DNA from: Bacteroidota bacterium
GTDB lineage: Bacteria > Bacteroidota > Bacteroidia > Flavobacteriales > Weeksellaceae
Reading direction: 5' to 3'
Assembly: GCA_023423715.1 (NCBI GenBank)
Contig: JAFAFC010000001.1
Coordinates: forward strand, 1 to 26,910
Length of the DNA stretch: 26,910 nucleotides
Notes under the pieces: generated by a model
What the model saw: the letters and a program-made list of their open reading frames with translations, nothing else
The model's database searches: none
What the model was told of the DNA's origin: nothing
Made by a program: the position numbers and the translations under genes
Shown: positions 15,606-22,776 of the stretch, piece by piece
Layout of the letters: each line of letters begins with the position of its first letter
How positions within the stretch are numbered: the stretch's first letter is position 1

Positions 15606-16883
15606 TTAGAAATTTTTAAATCGGTCGAAACTCGCTTTTTCAAGCATTTCGCGATCATCGGGATGTGCAATTTCAATTAAAGCTCGCGCTCGCTGTTTTA
15701 AATTCTTTCCATACAAATAAGCTGTTCCGTATTCCGTAACCACATAATGGACGTGACCTCGTGTGGTAACAACTCCAGCGCCTTGTTTTAAATACGGAAC
15801 AATTCGTGGAAGTCCTTTTTTTGTCCGTGAGGAAATCGCCATAATTGGTTTTCCGCCTTCACTTAAAGCGGCGCCACGCATAAAATCCATTTGACCACCA
15901 ATTCCAGAATATTGATAAGAGCCAATAGAATCGGCACAAACTTGTCCTGTCAAATCAATTTCAATCGCTGAATTAATGGCATGCATTTTCTTGTTTTGCA
16001 TAATGTTAATCGGGAAATTAACGTGCTCAACATCCATAAATGAGATGGAAATATTATTATCAACGAAATCGTAAAGTTTTCGCGTTCCAAAACAAAAAGC
16101 TGTAATGGTTTTGTTAGGATGGAATCCCTTGTATTTGTTATTGACCACATCATTCTTTATCAAATCGATAACGCCGTCACTCAACATTTCGGTGTGAATT
16201 CCAAGATCTTTGTGATTTCCCAAAGCTTGTAAAACCGCATCGGGAATGGTTCCGATTCCCATTTGGAGTGTTGCTTTATCATCAATTAATTCAGCAACGT
16301 TTCCACCGATTTTACGTTCGATATCACCAACTTTTGAGCTGTAATCGATTGTTAGAAGGTCTTCATCGCTCCAAACCATTTTGTGGATTTTGCTTTTATG
16401 AATCATGGAATCACCGTACGTTCTCGGCATTTTAGGATTGACGACGGCAATAATCATTTTTGCTGAATCTACCGCAGATCTGGCAACGTCAATAGACGTT
16501 CCTAGCGTACAATATCCGTGATGGTCAGGTGGTGAAACCGTAATTAACGCAACATCTAGTGGTAAATGTCCCACTTTAAATAAAGTTGGAATTTCACTTA
16601 AAAATATCGGAATAAAATCACCATTTTCGTAATTGACCGCTTCGCGCACCGGCGTCGAAACAAATAACGAATTGATGAAAAAACTATTTTTATATTCTGG
16701 TTTTGCGATTTCTACACTGCCTTGTTGGGTAATAGACACAAATTCGACATCCGAAAGTCGGCTTGCTTGTCTTGCTAATTCATCCAAAAGAATGTTCGGG
16801 GTACAAGCCGAACCGTGAGAAAAAATTCGATCTCCGCTTTTTATCTCGGAAATAGCCTCTTCGGCACTCACAAACTCAATCAT
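15606..16883 (-). CDS. Acetyl-CoA hydrolase/transferase, 4-hydroxybutyrate CoA-transferase-like
   Basis: This 425-residue class I CoA-transferase resembles AbfT/Cat2 and the shorter members of the acetyl-CoA hydrolase family. The N-terminal domain opens with DRIFSHGSACTPNIL and contains the SPPDHHGYCTLGTS motif. The catalytic Glu is predicted at 232 in LGIHTEMLSDG, preceded by LQMGIGTIPDAVL. The C-terminal domain has GIGGQMDFMRGAALSEGG and the TEYGTAYLYGK segment. The acceptor acid cannot be read from the sequence; acetate, butyrate or a hydroxy acid are family precedents. It has its own near-consensus box (TATCTTTA, minus strand, 16895-16902). The neighbouring AarC-like gene is only a distant paralogue, so this is not a recent tandem duplication. 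Confidence 0.85.
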   Translation of the reverse strand: MIEFVSAEEAISEIKSGDRIFSHGSACTPNILLDELARQASRLSDVEFVSITQQGSVEIAKPEYKNSFFINSLFVSTPVREAVNYENGDFIPIFLSEIPTLFKVGHLPLDVALITVSPPDHHGYCTLGTSIDVARSAVDSAKMIIAVVNPKMPRTYGDSMIHKSKIHKMVWSDEDLLTIDYSSKVGDIERKIGGNVAELIDDKATLQMGIGTIPDAVLQALGNHKDLGIHTEMLSDGVIDLIKNDVVNNKYKGFHPNKTITAFCFGTRKLYDFVDNNISISFMDVEHVNFPINIMQNKKMHAINSAIEIDLTGQVCADSIGSYQYSGIGGQMDFMRGAALSEGGKPIMAISSRTKKGLPRIVPYLKQGAGVVTTRGHVHYVVTEYGTAYLYGKNLKQRARALIEIAHPDDREMLEKASFDRFKNF

Positions 16884-16894
16884 AAAAATGGTTT

Positions 16895-16902
16895 TAAAGA
16901 TA
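16895..16902 (-). promoter_or_regulatory. Near-consensus promoter box TATCTTTA
   Basis: The minus strand reads TATCTTTA, one mismatch from TAnnTTTG, 11 bases before the start of the 425-residue CoA-transferase. The same eight bases occur before hmgA (18174-18181). Confidence 0.35.
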
Positions 16903-16998
16903 TTAAAGCTAAAAATTTTTGACGAATTCTTAGCTGAAATCTATCATATTGATGGATTTAAAATTTCAGGTATGTTTTTGTAAATTAAATGGTTGATT

Positions 16999-18150
16999 TT
17001 ACTCTAGCCAAGATGTTTTGTAGGTTTCGTCTTCTACGGCTATTGCATCTTCCGTAATTTTTAACGGTCGGAAAGGATCAACCATCACTGCGTATTCTTC
17101 GGTGAATTTTTTACCAATACTTCTTTCCATCGCACCAGGATGCGGGCCATGAACGATTCCTCCAGGATGAAGCGTGAAATCCATTAAATCAATGTGATTT
17201 CGGCTCATGAAATCTCCTTCGGTATAAAACAAAACTTCGTCTGAATCAATATTGGAATGGTTATACGGCGCAGGAATCGCATCAGGATGGTAATCGTACA
17301 TTCTTGCACAGAACGAACAAACGACATAATTATGACCTTCGAAATTTTGATGCACTGGTGGCGGTTGATGAATTCGTCCTGTTATCGGTTCAAAATTCTT
17401 GATATTGAATTTAAACGGATAGAAAAAACCATCCCAGCCAACGACATCAAAAGGGTGGGTCGCATAAATGAAATCGGTGATTTGGTTTTCTTTTTTTACT
17501 TTAATCAAGAAATCGCCTTTGGCGTCAATTGGCGGAACAAATTCGGGAACAACAACGTCACGTTCACAGAACGGAGAATGTTCTAAAAGTTGCCCAAACT
17601 CGTTTCTGTAACGCTTTGGCGTATAAATTGGCGATTGACTTTCAATGAAAAATAAAACATTTTCTGATGTTTGAAATTCCATTTGATAAATCGTTCCACG
17701 CGGTATTATCAAATAATCGCCTTTGCTGAATGGTAAATTTCCCAACATCGTTTTCAAGACTCCAGAACCTTCATGAACGAAATACAATTCGTCACATTCG
17801 CCATGTTTGTAGAAGTAATCCATAGAATCGGTTGGTTTTGCCAATCCCATTTTCAAGTCATTATTGAACATGAGGATTTTTCTACTTTTCAAAAAATCTT
17901 TTTCCGATTTAATGTCTTTTCCTTGAAAGCGCCTCGGCGTAACATTTTTTTCTACGGCAACTTTTGGCGTAACATCTTCTACATTCCCAATTGACTTGAT
18001 TTGCGTAGGCCTGTGAACATGATACAACAACGAAGAAATTCCGTGAAAACCTTCAGTTCCGAACAATTGTTCATAGTAAAAATTGCCTTCTGGCGATTTG
18101 AAAATCGTATGTCTTTTTTGTGGGATTTCCCCACGAGAAATGTAGTGCAT
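16999..18150 (-). CDS. hmgA: Homogentisate 1,2-dioxygenase
   Basis: This 383-residue cupin-type Fe(II) dioxygenase opens the homogentisate ring to give maleylacetoacetate. It is shorter than the roughly 430-445 residues of the human and Pseudomonas enzymes and is a divergent branch. Recognisable parts are RGEIPQKRH at the start, the first-cupin ELYFVHEGSG, then PFKFNIKNFEPITGRIHQPP, and the iron site near the C-terminus. The predicted ligands are His298 (NHSN), Glu305 (SDEVLF) and His334 (GGIVHGPHPG). The His-to-Glu spacing is one residue longer than in the human enzyme. It heads the minus-strand tyrosine block. A TATCTTTA box (18174-18181) gives a leader of about 17 bases. Confidence 0.92.
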   Translation of the reverse strand: MHYISRGEIPQKRHTIFKSPEGNFYYEQLFGTEGFHGISSLLYHVHRPTQIKSIGNVEDVTPKVAVEKNVTPRRFQGKDIKSEKDFLKSRKILMFNNDLKMGLAKPTDSMDYFYKHGECDELYFVHEGSGVLKTMLGNLPFSKGDYLIIPRGTIYQMEFQTSENVLFFIESQSPIYTPKRYRNEFGQLLEHSPFCERDVVVPEFVPPIDAKGDFLIKVKKENQITDFIYATHPFDVVGWDGFFYPFKFNIKNFEPITGRIHQPPPVHQNFEGHNYVVCSFCARMYDYHPDAIPAPYNHSNIDSDEVLFYTEGDFMSRNHIDLMDFTLHPGGIVHGPHPGAMERSIGKKFTEEYAVMVDPFRPLKITEDAIAVEDETYKTSWLE

Positions 18151-18173
18151 GAGTTTTGTAAAATTGATGTTCT

Positions 18174-18181
18174 TAAAGATA
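18174..18181 (-). promoter_or_regulatory. Near-consensus promoter box TATCTTTA before hmgA
   Basis: The minus strand reads TATCTTTA, one mismatch from TAnnTTTG, about 24 bases before the hmgA start. It lies downstream of the terminator at 18227-18256, so hmgA has its own promoter region. Confidence 0.4.
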
Positions 18182-18226
18182 CTAATTATTTGAAAAAATA
18201 CGAATTCAATTAAAAATTTTAAATGA

Positions 18227-18256
18227 AACGGCCAATTTCGAAAGAAATTGGCCGTT
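18227..18256 (-). terminator. Hairpin terminator with GAAA tetraloop
   Basis: Perfect 13-base arms at 18227-18239 and 18244-18256 enclose GAAA, a stable GNRA loop. On the minus strand a T-rich stretch follows (below 18224). It ends the Nudix-acyltransferase-unknown operon before hmgA. Confidence 0.8.
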
Positions 18257-18276
18257 ATATGTCGTTTTATAAGTTG

Positions 18277-18819
18277 TTAAAAATAAGCGGTAAGCGCTTC
18301 ATAAAAGTCATCTTCCATAATGCCCATATGTTGGCAAAAATGCATCAATCCAAGGATTTCTTTCTGAACTTTTGCATCAGAAATAGGGAATTCAACTTCT
18401 CCAAATTCGGTATCTAAAATTACTTTTTCTTTAGAAGATGTTGTTCTAGCTGCTGAATACGGAATCTTTCGAAAAAAATTGGTGGTTTGTAAAATAGCTC
18501 TGTCCCAATCTGCATAAAATTCAGGATAAACTACAATTCCGCCACCAGTTATCGAACTTAAAATCGCATTTGGATTCTCAGGCTTTTCATCGTTTCCAAT
18601 AAAACCAATAGTTGGCGAAAATTGAGAAGCAAAATCCTCGTTATCCGTTTTTAATAGGACGAAGTCTGCTTCAGGAGTGAAGTTTTCACCTTCCACAAAG
18701 TAATCTACTTGCTTTCCGTGAAAATTGAAGATGAAATCTAAAATATCGTTTGTTTGTGGTTGTGTTCTGTAAAGCAAAACTTTCGTTTGCTGAGCAGAAA
18801 TACCAGAAAAATCAACCAT
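18277..18819 (-). CDS. Conserved-looking cytoplasmic protein, function unknown
   Basis: This 180-residue soluble protein starts at the ATG at 18819. A longer in-frame start at 18927 would overlap the acyltransferase gene by about 90 bases and adds a basic low-complexity stretch, so I reject it. The N-terminus alternates strand and helix (KVLLYRTQ, ILDFIFNFHGKQVDYF), and ADFVLLKTDN and TIGFIGND resemble a Rossmann-like or nucleotide-binding layout. A Gly-rich turn (SSITGGGIVVYP) follows. The C-terminus is helical (EILGLMHFCQHMGIMEDDFYEAL). The layout faintly recalls the N-terminal domain of Mur ligases, but no ATP-binding or ligase motif is present. It lies 19 bases after the acyltransferase stop, so it is probably in the same operon. 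Confidence 0.65.
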   Translation of the reverse strand: MVDFSGISAQQTKVLLYRTQPQTNDILDFIFNFHGKQVDYFVEGENFTPEADFVLLKTDNEDFASQFSPTIGFIGNDEKPENPNAILSSITGGGIVVYPEFYADWDRAILQTTNFFRKIPYSAARTTSSKEKVILDTEFGEVEFPISDAKVQKEILGLMHFCQHMGIMEDDFYEALTAYF

Positions 18820-18838
18820 GCTATAATGAAATTCTGAA

Positions 18839-19639
18839 TTAAGAATTAGGCGTATCCGTTTGTTTTTGTTTTCTTTCTTGGTCGTATTCGTGAAGGATAT
18901 TAAAATCTTGCGTTTGCTCAATGGCAATCATGATTTTATCCAAGATTTGCTGTGGTGTTTCGTTATCGTAATCAATATCCAACGGCGCTTTAAACTCCAT
19001 TGTTGGTTTGACACCCGTCACTTTTACTTTTAAACCTTTTTTATCAAAAGCTCTTCTGAAACCATTAATTTTTATCGGAATAACGATCGGTCTTTGTTGT
19101 TTTACCAATTTCGCGGTTCCCTTTCTTCCTTGCGCAAAAGCAGATGTTGTCCCTTGCGGAAATGTAATCACCCAACCGTTATCAAGGGCTTTCATGATGT
19201 TTTCGACTTCTGTTAAATCAACCATTCGGTTCACGTTTTGCCCTTCGGCACGCCATGTTCTTTTTACCGTTACCGCTCCAGCAACTTTAAAGATTCTAGA
19301 AAGAAAACCTTTATTCATGGTTTCTTCCGCTGCTACGTAATAGAAATCTACTTTTGGGTTGAGTAGATAAATTGGATTCTTTATCGTATTCAAATATCCA
19401 TTATTCACCGAGCAAAATGCGTGATACATCGCCGCAACATCGGCAAAGTACGTTTGGTGATTGGATACAAAAAGCACATTGGAATCGGGTAAATCGACAA
19501 GGTTTTCTGTTCCGCTGATTTTCAACTTGTTAAAGCCGTTGAAACGTCGATATGAAACCAAACCGAAAATAAAAATCACCAATCTCTTCAGGAAATACGG
19601 TGTTCCAAATGCATCAAAAAATATATTCTTCTTAGCCAT
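18839..19639 (-). CDS. PlsC-like lysophospholipid acyltransferase with atypical motif
   Basis: This 266-residue membrane-associated acyltransferase belongs to the 1-acylglycerol-3-phosphate acyltransferase family. The N-terminal hydrophobic segment (LVIFIFGLVSY) anchors it. Motif I is SNHQTYFADVAAM: His61 and Asp67 are separated by five residues, not the usual four (HX4D). Motif III reads FPQGTTS (160-166), with Gln in place of the Glu of the usual EGTR. Motif IV, IVIPIKINGFRRAF, is normal. It probably acylates lysophosphatidic acid or another lipid, but the substrate is uncertain given the motif changes. It sits between a Nudix gene (23 bases upstream) and the unknown 180-residue gene. Confidence 0.85.
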   Translation of the reverse strand: MAKKNIFFDAFGTPYFLKRLVIFIFGLVSYRRFNGFNKLKISGTENLVDLPDSNVLFVSNHQTYFADVAAMYHAFCSVNNGYLNTIKNPIYLLNPKVDFYYVAAEETMNKGFLSRIFKVAGAVTVKRTWRAEGQNVNRMVDLTEVENIMKALDNGWVITFPQGTTSAFAQGRKGTAKLVKQQRPIVIPIKINGFRRAFDKKGLKVKVTGVKPTMEFKAPLDIDYDNETPQQILDKIMIAIEQTQDFNILHEYDQERKQKQTDTPNS

Positions 19640-19662
19640 TATTCTGCTACAATGCTGCGAAT

Positions 19663-20292
19663 TTACAAATTTTTGAGCAGTTGACGGAATTCACTTAAAA
19701 TCATTGAAGTTGCACCCCAAATAATGTAATTTTCAAAGGTGATTACAGGCACTTCAATTCCACGTGATGACGGTAAAGCCATCATTTCTGGTTCTTCGTC
19801 CAAATTCAAAATTGATTCTATTGGAAATTCAATTAACTCAACCGCTTCTCCTTCTTGCAAAGTGAATGCTGGATTTTTCTTGGTGAATGAAATGTAAGTA
19901 TGAACGTAAAAATTGCTTGGCGGAATATAAATAGGAGACAATTCTCGAATGACACGAATATAATGTCGGTCAACACCGATTTCTTCCTCTGTTTCTCGAA
20001 CTGCTGTTTCCCGAAATGTAAGATCCGACTCTTCTTTTTTTCCTCCAGGTAAGGAAACTTGACCACTATGTCGATCTTTTTCGTTCTCGCTTCGTAGTAT
20101 TAAAGGAAAATACCAACGATCGCCTTTAAGATACAAGAGAATGTTTACCGCAGCCAATTTTGGATTTTTCTGAAAAATTTCTTCTTCCGAATATAGTGGT
20201 CGATATGGTGGTGAATAAATGCAATGCGAGCGCTCACCGGTTAATTCTGCTGCTTTTATTTTCTTAATTAGGTCTTTTCCAAATACTTGCAT
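19663..20292 (-). CDS. Nudix hydrolase, CoA-pyrophosphatase-like
   Basis: This 209-residue hydrolase has the CoA-diphosphatase version of the Nudix box: GQVSLPGGKKEES (77-89), then TAVRETEEEIGV (96-107), with the catalytic REx2EExG core. The SGQVSLPGG lead-in marks the CoA pyrophosphatase (NudL/NUDT7-type) subgroup, which splits CoA or acyl-CoA into phosphopantetheine derivatives and 3',5'-ADP. The rest is a mixed alpha/beta fold ending with ENYIIWGATSMILSEF, also typical of the subgroup. It is the first gene of a probable operon with the PlsC-like gene. Co-occurrence of CoA turnover with acyl transfer is suggestive but not proof of linkage. Confidence 0.88.
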   Translation of the reverse strand: MQVFGKDLIKKIKAAELTGERSHCIYSPPYRPLYSEEEIFQKNPKLAAVNILLYLKGDRWYFPLILRSENEKDRHSGQVSLPGGKKEESDLTFRETAVRETEEEIGVDRHYIRVIRELSPIYIPPSNFYVHTYISFTKKNPAFTLQEGEAVELIEFPIESILNLDEEPEMMALPSSRGIEVPVITFENYIIWGATSMILSEFRQLLKNL

Positions 20293-20327
20293 TTCATCAA
20301 AATATAGAGTAAGATAGGATAAAATTT

Positions 20328-20349
20328 GAGATTACTCAAGGATAATCTT
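20328..20349 (-). terminator. Weak hairpin after the SusR-like gene
   Basis: AGATTA (20329-20334) and TAATCT (20343-20348) pair around an eight-base loop just past the regulator stop. A modest T-rich stretch follows on the minus strand. The stem is short and AT-rich, so termination may be partial. Confidence 0.35.
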
Positions 20350-20351
20350 CG

Positions 20352-21965
20352 TTAATTGGATTTTATCGCCATAATCTTTCGTTCGAACTCGATTTTGTGG
20401 TCTGATTTACTTTTAGTCCTTGTTTTATAGGTGTAAATAGTCGCTACGGAAAGATCCAAAAAGTTGGCTACTTGATTAGAGTCTCGAATTCCTAAACGAT
20501 ACAACGCAAAAATGCGAAGTTCGGTATTCAGTAAATCACCTTTTTTAAGAAAGGTTTGATGTTTTTCAGGAAAAAGTTGATTAAACTCGTCGATAAAAGT
20601 AGGGAAGAGCTTCAAGAAAATTTCGTCAAATTGCTTGAACATATGCTCCCTTTCCAGTTTAGTATTGTATTTCTTGAGCGAAATGATAGCTTCATTTTGC
20701 TTGTTATTGGTTATTTTCTGGATGGTACTTTTGTGAATGCCTTCAATTTTGTTAATAGTATCCGCAATGGCGTTAATGAAATAAGCAATGTATTCTTCTT
20801 TAATTGTGTTGGCTTCGCTTAGGTTTTTATTGATTTCTTTGAAGTTGGATAGCGACGCATTGAGAACTTTTCGCGATTTGTTTCGTTCTTTTAATTGTTT
20901 GAAAATGATGTACAAGAAAACAATTGACACCAAAAGTAGTAAGCCTAAAATCACCGTTGCAATGGTCAATAGCCAACTTTTTTGACTTAATTTTTCAAGT
21001 TGCGTTTTTTCAATAATTGGAAGGATGGTCGAAATTTCAAATTTTCGATGTCGAGCATTATAAAACGTAGCATCATCCATCGCGATTCCAATATACTCAT
21101 TCGCTTTTTCGTATTTTCCTTTTTTATAGAGTTCGTTAGCAAGATTACGGAGTGCAACGGTTTCCATAGTAGCATTTTTCACATCAGAAATTGCAGCTAA
21201 AGTCAAATACTGTATCGCTTTTTCAGAATCCCCTTTATCCAAATAGATAAAACCAAGACTTGAGGTTGCAATTCCATAATAGGAATCCAAATTTCCGTTA
21301 GCTATCCATTTCAGAAATTCTTGCTGGGCTTGATCTCTTTCATTGTATTTTAAAAGTTTTAATGTTCTCGAATACCAATATTCATTACTATTTCGCTGCG
21401 CATATTGAATAGCTTGATTTAATAATTCATTTCCTTTTTGAAGATATTTTATGCTAAAGCGCTCATCCTTATTGTAATCTGCAAGGTCATAGTAAGCACG
21501 AGCATACGTAATGTAATAATCAAATTTTATTGCTGGTTGAAAAGGCTCTATATGAATACTACTTAACGTGTCCAATGATTCTTTAAACAAGCCTGCAGAA
21601 ACTAAAATAAAGGATTCTCGAATTTTAGCTTTGGTAAGTTTTTCGGGAGAATTTAGCTTATTCGCTATTTGCTTTGATAATTCAACAAAATGATACGCAG
21701 AATCATATTTAAACGAACGGTACTCTTGGTATAAATCGAGATAGTTTTCATACAAACCGTCGTCGTCGTTCGCCAGTCTATTTTTATGTATTTGCGCTTC
21801 AATACTTCGGATTTTGTTCTGTTTCTTTTTTACAAATAGTTTTTTTTCAGACAGATTTTTGTCTAGATCACGCAATAAAACATCGTTGGATTGTCCCGAG
21901 AAAGTGCTAGCAAAAAATAGGAGGAGAAAGCATCCTAATTTTAAAGAATACCTTAAATATTTCAT
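20352..21965 (-). CDS. SusR-like TPR/HTH membrane regulator (DUF6377-type)
   Basis: From the ATG at 21965 this is a 537-residue protein. It has a signal peptide or first helix (LGCFLLLFFASTFSG), then a periplasmic region of about 300 residues rich in helical TPR-like pairs (for example YYDLADYNKDE, LGFIYLDKGDSEKAIQYL, LANELYKKGKYEKANEYI). A single membrane helix follows (about 331-352, LLTIATVILGLLLLVSIVFL), then a cytoplasmic coiled segment. It ends with a helix-turn-helix (about 492-520, SNQVANFLDLSVATIYTYK). This is the layout of SusR-like regulators, which sense glycan in the periplasm and activate a neighbouring sus operon. It diverges from the sus genes here. An upstream TTG or ATG (21992-21995) is a weaker start choice. 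Confidence 0.85.
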   Translation of the reverse strand: MKYLRYSLKLGCFLLLFFASTFSGQSNDVLLRDLDKNLSEKKLFVKKKQNKIRSIEAQIHKNRLANDDDGLYENYLDLYQEYRSFKYDSAYHFVELSKQIANKLNSPEKLTKAKIRESFILVSAGLFKESLDTLSSIHIEPFQPAIKFDYYITYARAYYDLADYNKDERFSIKYLQKGNELLNQAIQYAQRNSNEYWYSRTLKLLKYNERDQAQQEFLKWIANGNLDSYYGIATSSLGFIYLDKGDSEKAIQYLTLAAISDVKNATMETVALRNLANELYKKGKYEKANEYIGIAMDDATFYNARHRKFEISTILPIIEKTQLEKLSQKSWLLTIATVILGLLLLVSIVFLYIIFKQLKERNKSRKVLNASLSNFKEINKNLSEANTIKEEYIAYFINAIADTINKIEGIHKSTIQKITNNKQNEAIISLKKYNTKLEREHMFKQFDEIFLKLFPTFIDEFNQLFPEKHQTFLKKGDLLNTELRIFALYRLGIRDSNQVANFLDLSVATIYTYKTRTKSKSDHKIEFERKIMAIKSN

Positions 21966-22001
21966 CCGATACGTAGTGCTGTTTAATTCCATCAATACCT
22001 C

Positions 22002-22064
22002 AAATGTTAAGATTTTGTAACATTTGGATGGTAAATATGCAAATAAATTATAACAAAATGTTAC
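22002..22064. promoter_or_regulatory. AAATGTTA inverted/direct repeats near the regulator start
   Basis: AAATGTTA (22002-22009) and TAACATTT (22018-22025) form a perfect inverted pair with eight bases between. A third AAATGTTA follows at 22056-22063, extended to AAATGTTAC, which also pairs with GTAACATTT at 22017-22025. The sites lie 37-99 bases upstream of the regulator ATG at 21965, a position fit for autoregulation. Confidence 0.5.
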
Positions 22065-22083
22065 TATTTGTTAAATAAATCAC

Positions 22084-22189
22084 CTTGATTTTCTCAATTT
22101 TTTCTTGATTTTATTTTCTTGATAAATCAAGTATGATATTGATAATAAGAGTTTTAAAATTATTTTGTTAGACAATTTATCTTGATTTT
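22084..22189. promoter_or_regulatory. CTTGAT repeat cluster upstream of the sus operon
   Basis: CTTGATTTT occurs at 22084-22092, 22104-22112 and 22181-22189. Between them CTTGATAAATCAAG (22118-22131) is an inverted pair of the same hexamer. Five hexamer copies within 106 bases make a likely binding region for the divergent SusR-like activator. No perfect TAnnTTTG box is visible for the operon; TAGATTCG at 22224-22231 is the closest. Confidence 0.5.
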
Positions 22190-22258
22190 TATAGAATATT
22201 TTTTTTTAGGATAGTCAAAAAAGTAGATTCGTCCTATAACTATAAATAAATCGTCACT

Positions 22259-22774
22259 ATGAAAATTAAACAACTTTACTTTTTAGGTGTTTGCGCCATG
22301 TTTTTGGGGTGCAACGACGTGGATGATGGTTCCTTTGTTGAGCCAATTACACTCTATGAAAAAGTGAATGGAAGCTGGTATCTTATGAATCTTAAGATGA
22401 CCGATGAGATTGCAAAAAGTGGAGGACTTACTCCAGTTGATCAAAACATCAGTTCGTATTTCAATTTTCCAGATTTCATGATTACGTTAAACGTAGATGA
22501 AAAAAATAGACCAACAACGTATGAAGTTTCAGGTGACGTACCTGCTTTGTTCTTGAAAAAAGGATATTGGGCATTGAGTAATGATTTCCAGTTGACGGGT
22601 GGAGAAGCGGTGAAATTGTATTTGTATAAAGATGCAGCCAAGTCTCAAAAAATTGATGAATTGAATTTCGTTTCTGTTCCTGGTGGGCAAAAGGAAATGG
22701 AGCTTCAGTTAAAAAGAACTTCGGGAGGAACCCCTTTCGTATCGTACAATTATAAACTTAAAGCATTCGAATAA
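22259..22774 (+). CDS. Surface lipoprotein of the sus operon (DUF5004-like)
   Basis: This 171-residue lipoprotein has signal peptide MKIKQLYFLGVCAMFLG and acylated Cys18. The residues just after it (N-D-V-D-D) are acidic, like the lipoprotein export signal that sends Bacteroidota lipoproteins to the cell surface. The mature part has an early GSWYLMNLKM strand and then mostly beta structure (FPDFMITLNVDEKN, GYWALSNDFQL, KLYLYKD), the look of a small lipocalin-like or beta-sandwich domain. It resembles the DUF5004 family found beside SusC/SusD. It is the first gene of the operon; the next ATG follows two bases after its stop. A glycan-binding role is inferred from position. Confidence 0.75.
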   Translation: MKIKQLYFLGVCAMFLGCNDVDDGSFVEPITLYEKVNGSWYLMNLKMTDEIAKSGGLTPVDQNISSYFNFPDFMITLNVDEKNRPTTYEVSGDVPALFLKKGYWALSNDFQLTGGEAVKLYLYKDAAKSQKIDELNFVSVPGGQKEMELQLKRTSGGTPFVSYNYKLKAFE

Positions 22775-22776
22775 CC

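Noticed and set aside
13904..16883. The two CoA-transferases as a recent tandem duplication
   Set aside because: They differ in length (507 and 425 residues) and in motif context, matching separate subfamilies.
18820..18927. Longer start for the 180-residue unknown gene
   Set aside because: It overlaps the acyltransferase gene and adds a Lys/Asn-rich stretch typical of out-of-frame reading.
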